Assembly: GCA_019914995.1 (NCBI GenBank)
Contig: CM034131.1
Location: 4,930,501-4,994,500 of the forward strand
From: Acanthochlamys bracteata
Lineage: Eukaryota > Streptophyta > Magnoliopsida > Pandanales > Velloziaceae
Direction: 5' to 3'
DNA: 64,000 bases
Both the position numbers and the translations under genes were made by a program. Positions 12,674 to 22,500 of this stretch are shown in pieces. The notes beneath the pieces were generated by a model. It worked only from the letters and a program-made list of their open reading frames with translations, ran no database searches and had not been told where the DNA came from. The stretch's first letter is position 1. Each line of letters begins with the position of its first letter.

Positions 12674-12901
12674 AGTGCGCGATTTGAAATTTTTTTAAAA
12701 TAAAATTTTTTTGAAAAATATTTTTATTTTTTAAAAATAAGTTTTATTTTTTATTTAAAAAATAATTAAAAAATAAACAAATTATTATATAAATTGTTTA
12801 TATTTTTAAATAAATTTTAAATATTTATAAAAATATATTAAAAAATATAAAATAAAAATTAAAAAACTATTTTATAGAAAAGCAATGACAAACAGCCCCA
12901 T
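12674..12901. mobile_element. Decayed Tourist-like MITE copy
   Basis: The left end runs GCGATTTGAAATT, then AAAATAAAA, then an internal TTTTTAAATAAATTTTAAATATTTATAAAA block. The right end is CAAACAGCCCC. Order and length match the clearer copies at 22629 and 30890, but the ends are worn and no target duplication is certain. Confidence 0.5.
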
Positions 12902-13107
12902 AACTCGATCAAAGGTGATAGTACCTCCCATTAGGGATATCTGTCCACGGACGAGGTCGTCAGAAGACCTCCATAATACATGGTAGAAGAGTATTTTGTA
13001 AGAGTGAAATTATTCTTATAGACATGTGTGAATAGAACGAAAGTCTTTTTTATTGAATAAAATAAACTTGTACGCAAAATATATAGGGGTATTTAAGTCC
13101 TGATCAA

Positions 13108-13332
13108 TTATTGCTTTTCAATTATTTGAGTTTCTAAAGTTTTCGAAACAGCAATTAACAATGAACCTTCATATGAATTAAAATTAACCTTGCAATAAAT
13201 AGCAATGTGTGTTTCATCCAACAAAAGAAAGTTGGCGCGTGTGACTCTATCTAACTTGTATGGAAACTCATCTCTCTTGTATGGAGAAAGGGATAACTCC
13301 TGCAGATGTGGCAAAATATCAGAAACAGACAC
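13108..13332 (-). other. Open reading frame of 74 residues, not recognised
   Basis: The frame contains LDRVTRANFLLLDETHIAI and SYEGSLLIAVSKTLE. These look like real protein sequence (balanced composition, alternating hydrophobic residues) rather than random AT-rich translation. There is no clear promoter or splice structure, and it sits just upstream of the wound-peptide promoter on the opposite strand. It may be a fragment of a larger gene or transposon. I cannot assign a family. Confidence 0.3.
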
Positions 13333-13470
13333 TTCAACAAAAACCTCCAGTGGTTTACAAGTAAAACAATGTGAGACTGAGCTAGTGGATTTCTGAAATC
13401 TTGTTTCCTGGATGGAAATTCACTTGCACAAACAAAAGAAACAGCAGCAGTTCCCTTGGTTTCCCAAGTC

Positions 13471-13478
13471 TATAAATA
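13471..13478 (+). promoter_or_regulatory. TATA box of the wound-induced polypeptide gene
   Basis: TATAAATA, 96 bp upstream of the start codon, in the expected position for a short 5' UTR. Confidence 0.65.
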
Positions 13479-13566
13479 TGATAACTGATTGTCTCCTACC
13501 TCTCCACCAAACATAATACTTGAGCAGAAACATCCTTTCTTCTGATTTGTTTCAACAGCAGCAGAA

Positions 13567-13854
13567 ATGGTTTCTGGTGCAACAGCAGCAAAGGCATCAT
13601 GGATGGTTGCGGCAAGCGTTGCCGCAGTTGAAGCATTGAAAGACCAAGGAGGTCTCTGTAGATGGAACTACGCTTTGAGAAATCTTCACCAACATGCAAA
13701 GAACAAGATGGGATCACATTCTTCGATAAGAAGAGTTTGTTCTTCTTTTATTGAAGAAAGATTAGTAGTTAGACAGAGTGACAAAGCGAAGGCAAAGCAA
13801 TCAGAAGAGTCGCTGAGGAAAGTTATGTATCTCAGCTGCTGGGGACCTAATTAG
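13567..13854 (+). CDS. Wound-induced polypeptide family protein (DUF3774), 95 residues
   Basis: Small plant-specific proteins of this family (Pfam DUF3774) were described as wound-inducible, and some Arabidopsis members (WIPs) are linked to defence signalling. The sequence shows the family layout: an Ala-rich N-terminal block with SWMVAASVAAVEALKDQG (residues 11-28) and CRWNYALRNL (31-40), a basic variable middle (41-78), and the conserved ending SEESLRKVMYLSCWGPN (79-95). Length and lack of introns are typical. The start is the first ATG after a well-placed TATA box. A decayed copy lies 1.3 kb downstream in the same orientation, indicating a local tandem duplication, as is common in this family. 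Family assignment is confident. The role in this species is inferred from the family only. Confidence 0.92.
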   Translation: MVSGATAAKASWMVAASVAAVEALKDQGGLCRWNYALRNLHQHAKNKMGSHSSIRRVCSSFIEERLVVRQSDKAKAKQSEESLRKVMYLSCWGPN

Positions 13855-14127
13855 ATAGACATCAGGATGTTGCACATTTGATTCTCCTACTAGTAAGACT
13901 GGAGAGCTTCAAATCTACTTTGTAAAAGTTTAGAAAGATATATAAAAGTTAGCACGACAGTTTGTCTAATTTTCCTATATAGTTGGATGGTGTTTTTAGC
14001 TTCCAGTATTCTTCTATGACAATTAATGAAATGATCATGAAATTCATAACATCCCTAATCAGAAAATATACAGCCAATATGTTCAGAGTTTTCAATCTTC
14101 CTTGGCCAAAACTCTAGGCATTATAAT

Positions 14128-14673
14128 TAGGGGTGGCAATATAGTTATCGTGGGTCGGTTTTGAATCGACCCATATAATAATCGGATCAATATTCAATCC
14201 TAATCCGACCCATTTATTTATATGGGTCAAAATTGTCAACCCTAACTCAACCTATTTATAACCGGATCAAACTCGGATCGACCTATTTAATAATTAAATT
14301 ATTAAATAAAAATTATAAATATTAATTGTTAATAATAATATATCAAAATTATTAATTATGATATATTTAAAAGAAAAAATATTAATTTTGACAAATTTAT
14401 AAATTAAATAAAAATTAGTTAAAATTAAGATAAATTAAAAAATATATATACAAATTAAATTCATTTTTTGCTTTTTTTTCTAATTATTAAGTAATATATA
14501 CTATATAAATAATTATACGGATTAAACGGGTCATTTTCGGATCAATCCGAACCCATTTAAAATTTTCGGATCATTTTCGAGTCGATCCGAAACGACCCAA
14601 ATCCGACTAAGGTTTGATCCGAATCCGATTTTTCGGATCGAATTTTCGGATCGGGTCAAAATTTGTCACACTA
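14128..14673. mobile_element. hAT-type MITE of 546 bp with perfect 8-bp target duplication
   Basis: The flanks carry the same octamer, ATTATAAT, at 14120-14127 and 14674-14681. The ends are imperfect inverted repeats: TAGGGGTGGCAAT on the left and ATTTGTCACACTA on the right. Subterminal regions are full of GGATCGGGTC / GACCCATTT-like words, while the core is AT-rich. Eight-bp duplications plus T(A/G)-type ends point to the hAT superfamily. There is no transposase coding, so it is non-autonomous. A truncated relative begins at 63773. Confidence 0.85.
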
Positions 14674-15184
14674 ATTATAATCAAACCATAAATACCAAAC
14701 GAAGAGAGTCAAGGGACTAAATGAAAGAGATGTCACTGTAGAAGTAGTACACTACTGATGAATATTTTATTTTTTGTAATTAACTATTAGTATAATTTTT
14801 TAACTGCGGTTTCTTTTTCAAGTATTGAAGAAACAGTTAATATGGACTATTTATTAAATCATCTGTGTAATTGGTTATTTCATTTTTTTTATTTTGTCTT
14901 GTGCTATGAAAATCTATTGGTACCAAATTAAAAATAGTATAGACACATATGTATTATTTCTTTACCTTTTAATCAGTAGAAGATTAAGAAACCAATTATG
15001 AATCCTTAGTTCCAATGTTAATAATAGTATAACAATTTTTATGCATTTTCGAAATAAGTAATATATTTAGCAAAAAACTTCACGATTATAAATTTGTCAT
15101 AATAATACTAAATCTGAATCTAGTTTTTTTAAGATCAAATTAAACATCACCATCTTAGAGAAATTAACTAGAGGGATGATTTAT

Positions 15185-15420
15185 GGTGCAGAAGCAGCAA
15201 AGTTTTATGGATGGTTGCAGTAAATTGAACTATGCTTTGAGGAATCATGACCTGCATGCCAAGAACAATATGGGATTGGGATTGATGTCTTGCCCCATAG
15301 GTTTTTTCTTTTTCAACTGAAGAAAGATTGATAGTTAAGAGAAGTGATTCAGAGAAAATGAAGAAGTCTGAGGAATCATTAAGAATAGTTATGTACCTCA
15401 GCTGCTGGGAACTTAATTGA
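15185..15420 (+). pseudogene. Decayed copy of the wound-induced polypeptide gene (DUF3774)
   Basis: Recognisable pieces in order: GAEAAKF (compare GATAAKA in the intact gene), LNYALRN, HAKNNMG, then SEKMKKSEESLRIVMYLSCW and a stop at 15418-15420. About 45 nt between the Trp-containing N-terminal motif and NYALRN are missing. The pieces lie in different frames with internal stops, and there is no ATG in the equivalent place. The conserved C-terminal motif has survived best, though its last residues read WELN instead of WGPN. It is a host-gene tandem duplicate on the same strand, 1.3 kb after the intact gene. Confidence 0.88.
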
Positions 15421-15490
15421 ACATCAAACATACTATATGTTGAATCAAATTATGGTGTATTTTCTTTTCTTTGATTTTACTGCTACAAAG

Positions 15491-16944
15491 TATTAGAACT
15501 CTCAGAAGTTGATTTTGATGATAACAACATATTAAGAATTATGGTTTATGATTTATGATAGACTAATAAGTTGAAATCAAGTTATACAGAAACATGCCTA
15601 AGCAAAGAACAAGCAACACGGGTCAAAACAAAATCGACACAGTCATAAAACAACCAGCTGTTCAACTACTGAATATATGAGATCCTTTCTTATATCAGAT
15701 AAAATAGAGGATCGGGTTCTGATCAATAAAGTTTCTGCTTAAGCTTCCATTGCGAGAGATTAAAGGTATATACACCACTGAAGCAAATCACACCGCTTGA
15801 GATCTACATAGAGCCAAGCATCACTCCTATTCACAAGAAAAGTCAAGCTCAAAATTCTAGTAGACAAGGAAGGCAACAGATCCATTACACTAAACAGAAG
15901 TCTACTAGCAAAGTTAAGCTTTTGAAATCCACCTCGTTTAGAGCAGTCAATCTAACAGGTTTTAGCAAATCAAGAGAAGCCAACTCAGCTGGAGACAACC
16001 TAAAGAAGACAACTCAGCTGGACTTACTAACTGTCGCAGACGGGAAATCCAAATTGTCTTCGTCGTTGCATTTATTGCCGATGACGGGCTTGCACTAGAA
16101 TAGCAAAAATAATTCCTAGAGTAGCTGACTGACCACTGAAAAAATCTAATCTCTGCTTTTGATGATTCCCCACTGCTCAGAGACATCAACCGATCAATCC
16201 TTCAACGGGAAGAACTAGTCGTCTGTAAGGAAGAGAGCACTATAAGAAGCCGTGAGGTTGCAAAAAAAAAAAAAAGAGAAGAAATTTCATATTCAAATCT
16301 GCCCTACACTAGATAAAATCTCCCAAGTGAATCCATATTGCTACGATCACTCACTGAACATCATCATCCTCAACAACAGTTTGATCTTCTCAACTGAAAA
16401 TTTAATGATTGCTTATTTACTTTGAGACTGATCCTGTGCCAAAATCTGTCTTACCAAACCTACTTGTAACTGTGTGATAGAGAATGCAAAGTGCATTTGG
16501 TAAAGGAGCTCAGTTGGAGTTTGAAGATAGCTTTTAGACTTTGTAACAAGGCTAGATAGTCAGGCAGGGGGATTAGGTTGTCCATTAGGTTAGAAAATAT
16601 TATCTTGGCGAAGAAACCCTTAAGAGTAAGTGCGTTTGGTGAAGCACTTTGCTCTTGATTTGTGTAGCTTGTTAAAAGTCTAATTAAGTTTCAACTCTTG
16701 TATTAGAACGACCGTGGATGTAAATAAAAGATTTGCCGAATCACGTAAAATCTCCTTACATATTTTCCTTATCGTAGATAGACATATTAATTTATCAGTA
16801 ATGCTCACTACCTGTAGGATATAGCGTACTAACAGTCAGTTGACAAATTACTATGTGTAGAGGCAACATTATTGCGAAATAGTTTTTATTTATCAACTTA
16901 ATTTATCCCTCTTCTCTTGAGTTGATCTTGCAGGAGAATCAACG
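15491..16944 (+). mobile_element. Solo LTR, Copia-like family, decayed (shorter copy)
   Basis: Collinear with the longer solo LTR at 33914-36121. It begins with the same GATTTTGATGATAACAA / ATTAAGAATTATGGTTTATG block, contains the same GCCGAA(T/C)CACGTAAA segment, and ends with the same CCTCTTCTCTTGAGTTGAT-like segment. Flanking pentamers CAAAG and AAAAG agree at 4 of 5 bases, suggesting a worn target duplication. No internal region or second LTR is present. It is broken and older than the other copy, judging by worn ends and divergence. Confidence 0.7.
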
Positions 16945-17020
16945 AAAAGTTTATAGCTGAAACCAAGATATAGTATATAGTTGAAACAAAATTTTGAGTT
17001 GTTCATAGATCAGTGAGTAA

Positions 17021-17268
17021 GGGGGCGTTTGGAAGTGTTTATAAAATAGTACTTTTATGAAATGAAAGATATTTTTGTTCTTTTTAACAAACGAGCTCTA
17101 TTTTTTTACTTTCAAAAAAATAATAAAAATATGCAATAAAAAGATCTCATTACGTAGAATTTTTCTAAACTTTCTAAATTTTTAAATAAATTTTCTAAAT
17201 ACTTATAAAATATATATTGAAAAATGTGAAATGAAAAATTGAAAAAAAACGTTGGTGAAACGCTCAGC
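17021..17268. mobile_element. Tourist-like MITE, family copy A
   Basis: Starts after TAA with GGGGGCGTTTGGAAGTG. The core is nearly identical to the copy at 30890, sharing ACGAGCTCTATTTTTTTACT, AATATGCAATAAAAA, TTACGTAGAATTTTTCTA and the TTTAAATAAA block. The right end (GAAACGCTC) is worn. No coding. Confidence 0.75.
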
Positions 17269-17400
17269 CAAAACTCTTCTTTACATAAGCTTAATTAAAA
17301 AAATGGTCCATTTTTGTTTTTAGCAGTAACTTAATTTACCTTACGCTTCTCATAGTATGCACCATTTGGGTATTCATTATATTTTCTTGAATACTTACGG

Positions 17401-17791
17401 TCTGTTTGGTAATAGAGTACATAAAGGTAAGAAGGAAAAGGAAAATCAATTCCTCCCTATTTTGTGTTTGGTTACGAATCCATTGTTTTGAGGGGTAGTG
17501 AATGGGGGATTAGGGAGGTAAAAAAAGTACTGTTGAGGAATAGTTGGGGTAGCAAAAAGAAGGAACGAGCTTATTACAAAGAAAACTGTATAACAAAGGC
17601 ATTTTTATTTTTTTTTTATAGTTTCTCTTTCGTTCCTTTTTAATCCAAACACAATTTACTCTTATATTTCATTTTATTTACTAATTTATCCAAATACTAT
17701 CATATTTTTTTTCTTTCCTTCTTTCTTTTTTTACTATTTTTTTCTTTCTTTCTACTTTTACTTTTTTATGAACTCTTCATCCAAACACAGC
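17401..17791. mobile_element. Probable MITE of about 390 bp with TTTGG-type ends
   Basis: The left end TCTGTTTGGTAATAGAG and the right end CTCTTCATCCAAACACAG are imperfect inverted complements. The interior is purine-rich on the left and pyrimidine-rich on the right, as in foldback elements. No target duplication could be settled. Confidence 0.45.
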
Positions 17792-18555
17792 ATTGGTGAT
17801 TGAAAAACCTGCGCAATCGATTCTAAGGAGGCTGAATTGAGTTGATTTTAAAAAAATATTTTTAGTTAATAAAATTTTCTATAGGTAGCAGCTAGCTATG
17901 ACAGTTAAGCTCGGATTTAATAGACATGTATAATTGCATATAACAGGAACCAAGTAGGTCATGTCTAAGATAGTTCTTGCATAAAAAAAAAGTTAATAAT
18001 TCTAGCAAACACACATGCACACAAAAATTAAATCGTTAGCAAGTAGAGGCAACATGAGGTTTTATGTGTTTATCTACGTCCATCGATCATTTTATGACAA
18101 GAGCTATAAATCTACTAACCTTTAAAACGCTACACTTATTAAAACAAAGTGTTTTATCAAACACACTTATTTTTATATATTTTTGATATAAGACAAATCT
18201 TTATAGTATACTAGACACTCGTTCCTCCGGCTATATAACTATAACTTATTTACATAAATAGTCATATGTGCATAGAATTGATAAATAGAATGAAAATGTA
18301 TAACTTGAATAATTTGCATTGAAAAGTTTGTATAATTTATAATAGATATGCCTTTTGTATCCACGAATTACAAGACTAAACCTTACGACTAAGGGTTTGT
18401 TTGTGAGAAATAAGGAGCTTATTGAAATAAATTTCTTATTTTTGAACTAAGCAGTTTATTTCATAAGCGTCTTTGGAAGGAAATGATTTATTTTTGTAAT
18501 AAATTGAGAATGGTGTTTGGATTAACTGAATTTGTAGGGTAAATGAGAGTATAAA
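17792..18555. other. Intergenic; no gene seen
   Basis: AT-rich sequence with an A9 run near 17983. A TTTGTTTGTGAG word near 18396 and GTGTTTGGATT near 18512 may mark another worn MITE, but no pair of ends is convincing. Confidence 0.4.
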
Positions 18556-18558
18556 TAA

Positions 18559-18802
18559 GGGTGTGTTTACCTAGAGAATAAAATTGGTAAACTTGAGTTT
18601 TAGAAGGTGCATTTAAAAATTAAATTAAAAATAAAAATATTTAATAAAAATTAATTTTTTATATTACTTTTATAATAATAATAATTTTTAAAATTGAATT
18701 TTAAAAAAAAAATTTAATAAAAAAATTATTTTAATTAATTAATTTATTTTATATTAAAAGTAAGTTTAAAAAATAAAATTTAGAATGTTAGTAAATACAC
18801 GC
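18559..18802. mobile_element. Tourist-like MITE of 244 bp with TAA target duplication
   Basis: Bounded by TAA at 18556-18558 and 18803-18805. Terminal inverted repeats GGGTGTGTTTAC and GTAAATACACGC. AT-rich core. The 3-bp TAA duplication and G-rich ends fit the PIF/Harbinger (Tourist) superfamily. The ends differ from the GCGTTTGG family, so this is a separate subfamily. Confidence 0.7.
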
Positions 18803-19273
18803 TAAATGAAAATCTTTAGTATATGATATATATAACATTGTCAATAATTTTAAATAAATTAATATCTATTGTTAATGTTTAATTTATAGTTATTTATAAT
18901 AAATTATAGTATATGTAATTATTATTTTTTGAGATGACTTTGTTAATTGTCTAATTTGTTGAAGATAATATTTGATCTCAATGCACCGTTTATTTATAAG
19001 TAGTTAATTTTGATAAAGTAAGAGATTTTAACTTGTCATACAAGTTTATATAAGCTGCTTTGGGCATGTTGAATACTACGGAAGTCCATTCTCTCCAAAT
19101 TTAAAATTCAATTATTTAGATATTTTAATAATTATTCTGAGTTATATTTTTATTTAGATATTAAATTTTATTTTTATAAAATATTTAAACTCCATTTTAT
19201 ATATATTAATTATAAATTAAAAAGCTTCTGTTTGGTCTTGTGCTTTGAGTTGCTTGGCTCAAAATAGGTGTTA

Positions 19274-19528
19274 GAAAATATTTGGTAGTGTTTATAAAAT
19301 AAAATTTTTTTAAAATAGAAAGTATTTTTTTTATAAAAAATAAATTTTATTTTTTATTTTTATAGAAATTATAAAAATATATAATATAAAAATCTCATTT
19401 CGATAAAATTTTTTATATTTTTTAAATTTTTAAATAAATTTTTTATATATTTATAAAATATATATTTAAAAATATAAATAAAAAAATTTTAATAAGCCGC
19501 AATTTGAAACGCTGTACCAAACGCTCCC
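19274..19528. mobile_element. Tourist-like MITE in the PAP phosphatase promoter, family copy B
   Basis: Left end GAAAATATTTGGTAGTGTTTATAAAAT; right end GCTGTACCAAACGCTCCC. The core matches the GCGTTTGG family. It ends 47 bp before the ATG at 19576, so it occupies the place where the core promoter or 5' UTR should be. I see no separate TATA box between element and gene, only pyrimidine-rich CTCTCTCTCACTTTCACTCTC. Confidence 0.7.
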
Positions 19529-19575
19529 TAAAATAAATTCCTCTCTCTCACTTTCACTCTCCCGCAGTTCCCACC

Positions 19576-22500
19576 ATGACCGCTTCACTCCAATTCTCTT
19601 CCTCCGCGCGCTTCAAACTCCCGTTCCGTTCCCTCCGTCGATCCGTGATAAGGTATTTCATCATGGCCTCCATTAATCTACCAGATTTCCAAGATAACAT
19701 GTTATATAACCAAAATTTTCATTCACTTGTTCACCAGATCGTGTCTCCCGTTTCCCCCTGAGAAAGCACGTTTCCACTATGAGCTCGTTGCCGCCGTCGA
19801 TGCCGTTGAACGCGCTTGCCGCCTCTGCATTGACGTATTCCCCCGTTTACTATTTTTTGATAGTTTTTGTTTATTTCTTGCTACCTACTCGCTATTCTAG
19901 TTTTCAAATATTCCGGTTTCTATCAATCCGTCATTGTAGGTCTCATTAAGCGATAAGTAAATGTTGCATCTACCGAGCTATGCTAACAATTCTTATGCCA
20001 ATCTTATATGTTGGGAGGGCTTTGCAATGCATACTTTCTTAACTCCGTTTCTAGTTGTTTATGATATGGTGGATTTTAGTGTAGCAAATCGCTCTTGCTG
20101 TGGTGATGTTTAATGGCGGTTGTAGCATTTCAACTGTAGAGGAACTTGCATAAATAGTGAAATACGAACAAACTGATTGTGATGTTTCATGTTCAACTAT
20201 GAGCAATTTGCATTGTCCTCAAAACTGTATTGTGTTAGTAGGAAATATACTTTGGTAGTATCCAATGTACTTATTATTTTGGAACATTTTAATAAATCTA
20301 TGCTGATGTGTGGAGTTTCTTTTGTATTGGTTTGTATCCACATAGTACAAAGAAAGTTAGCTTAATATTGCTACTTTAATTAAAGTTATTCTCCGTCAAT
20401 CTCCTCTTATACAATCAATCGCAGGTCAAGAAATCTTTGCTCTCCAGCAATAGCTCGATCCTTGAAAAGAACGACCAGACACCTGTAACTGTTGCCGACT
20501 TTGGAGTCCAAGCTCTTATTAGCTTAGGTACCTTAAAATTGTTTGTGCTGATTTCCCATTTCTTGCTTTTTCTGTTTGATTTATTTGTTTGTCTTAATGA
20601 TTTCTCTAGTTTACTTTGTATTGTAGAATTGGGAAGGTTGTTCCCTACCATACCTCTAGTGGCAGAGGAGGACTCAGGATTTTTGAGGGGAAATGCTGCA
20701 AGTCTAGACTTTGCTGAGGGCTATAGTTGTAGTTCTCTTTTGGATGCCGTACTTCATGTTGTTAATGATAATTCGAGCATCAGTTCTTTGAGCACTGAAG
20801 AAGTTCTCGATGCAATTGATCGAGGCGGGAAAGATGCCATCAGTTTTGATGCCGAGCCAGCAACTTATTGGGTAAATTGGATATTTAAATGTTTGAGTTT
20901 GCTAGACATTATTAGTATATGCGATGCTTTTTCTTTCTTTCAATTAAATCAACCTATCCTTTGAGATACAGGTGCTTGATCCAATTGATGGTACTCGCGG
21001 ATTTTTAAGGGGGTGTGATGCACTTTATGTGGTATGCAATTGATATAGCCTCAAAGGTCTGCTCGTTGTGGCTAATTTTTCAGTTTTGCAGTAACTAACA
21101 TATTGCTTGATGCTTTCACAGAACAAATGAATACCCATTATACTGCTTTTTTTTATTGTGGTTCAGTTTGATTAGTATGAAATTTTGAATGATCATACTA
21201 GTATATTCCAGCAGGTCGAGCAAATGTGTGTATTTTTCTGCAATGTGATTGCAAAATTTTAATTTTCCATGAGAAATAAGATTATTAGTTTCAATATTAC
21301 TAAGGAGCTGATTCTGTCAAGGATAAATGAGGTAGAAATTGACAACGTTAGCATCAAAGGCAAATTACATGGTCTCTGGTCTTTTGAGTACATATTCTGT
21401 CACTACTATATTTCACACTTCTACTTTGATGACATATAGGCTGCATGTGCTAGCTTAGACTTTTTCCTAACCTAAATTGGTATTTCTTATTTCCAAATCT
21501 CTATACAAACTGGACTGTTCATCTGAAACATATTTTCCTTTGAGTAGCTTCACTTCCTGAAAGTGTACCTCCTTAATTTCTTTGACCATTATATAGCAAC
21601 TAATGAGATGTGTTAATTTAATCTAGTTTCTGGGAAGTTCTCCATGTGTTACTTAATGATGGTCTATTTTGGTGAATTTGTTCTTTTGGATAGAAGTAAG
21701 GATATAACTTTGTTTTAACTATAATGCTTCCTTTTGTTTTTCTTTCTGTTTGGTGACTCTCTATTCGAGCTCGTGCCTCTCTGTCTGTCTTTTTCTCTCT
21801 CCCTTCTCTTACCTTGCTCCTCTCTTTAACCCTCTTTTTATAACCTTCTATCTTGTTGCTCATTCACAGTTATTTATTTCACAGTGGCCCTATCCCTCAT
21901 TCGCCTCCTTCTGTTGCCCGATAGAGCTTTCCCTCCATTCAAGGAAAACAAAATCCTAGCTATTAGGACCATAACTTATTGACAAATTGCCATTGTGCCC
22001 AACCTGAATTTTACCATAATTTCAATCTTTCTTTGCATGCCTCTCTCAATTTCTTAACTTTGATTTCTCCTTTTACTTTTTCTCTCTCGTTACAGGCACT
22101 TGCCTGCCACTGTTGGATTGTGGGTCTTTGTGTCAATTGTGACAAGGAATACTAGCATAATGATGACTAAAATAGGTATTACAAAGTCATTATTTGGTAA
22201 AACATTTTGATTTATTATACTACCTCATTATATCACGTCATAATAACATCTTAGCGATGCATACATGAATTTTATACTGATTTCCATTTTAAGCAGACAG
22301 TAAATAATCACAAACAAAAGTACAAATCGTGATTGTTTTGGTCTTGTTACTATTTTTGTGGATCTATTACTTGCTTTTATTAAACTGTGCAGCGATTCTG
22401 TTAATTTGTTTTCTACTTAGATTTATTTACATCTTTTTTTTGTTTATATATGTTTGGCATTCATTGAACTATCTACTACATTTGTCGATCTTTTTTCTCT

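Noticed and set aside
15168-15431. Minus-strand 87-residue frame over the wound-peptide remnant
   Set aside because: The plus strand shows clear pieces of DUF3774 in order; the antisense frame is incidental.
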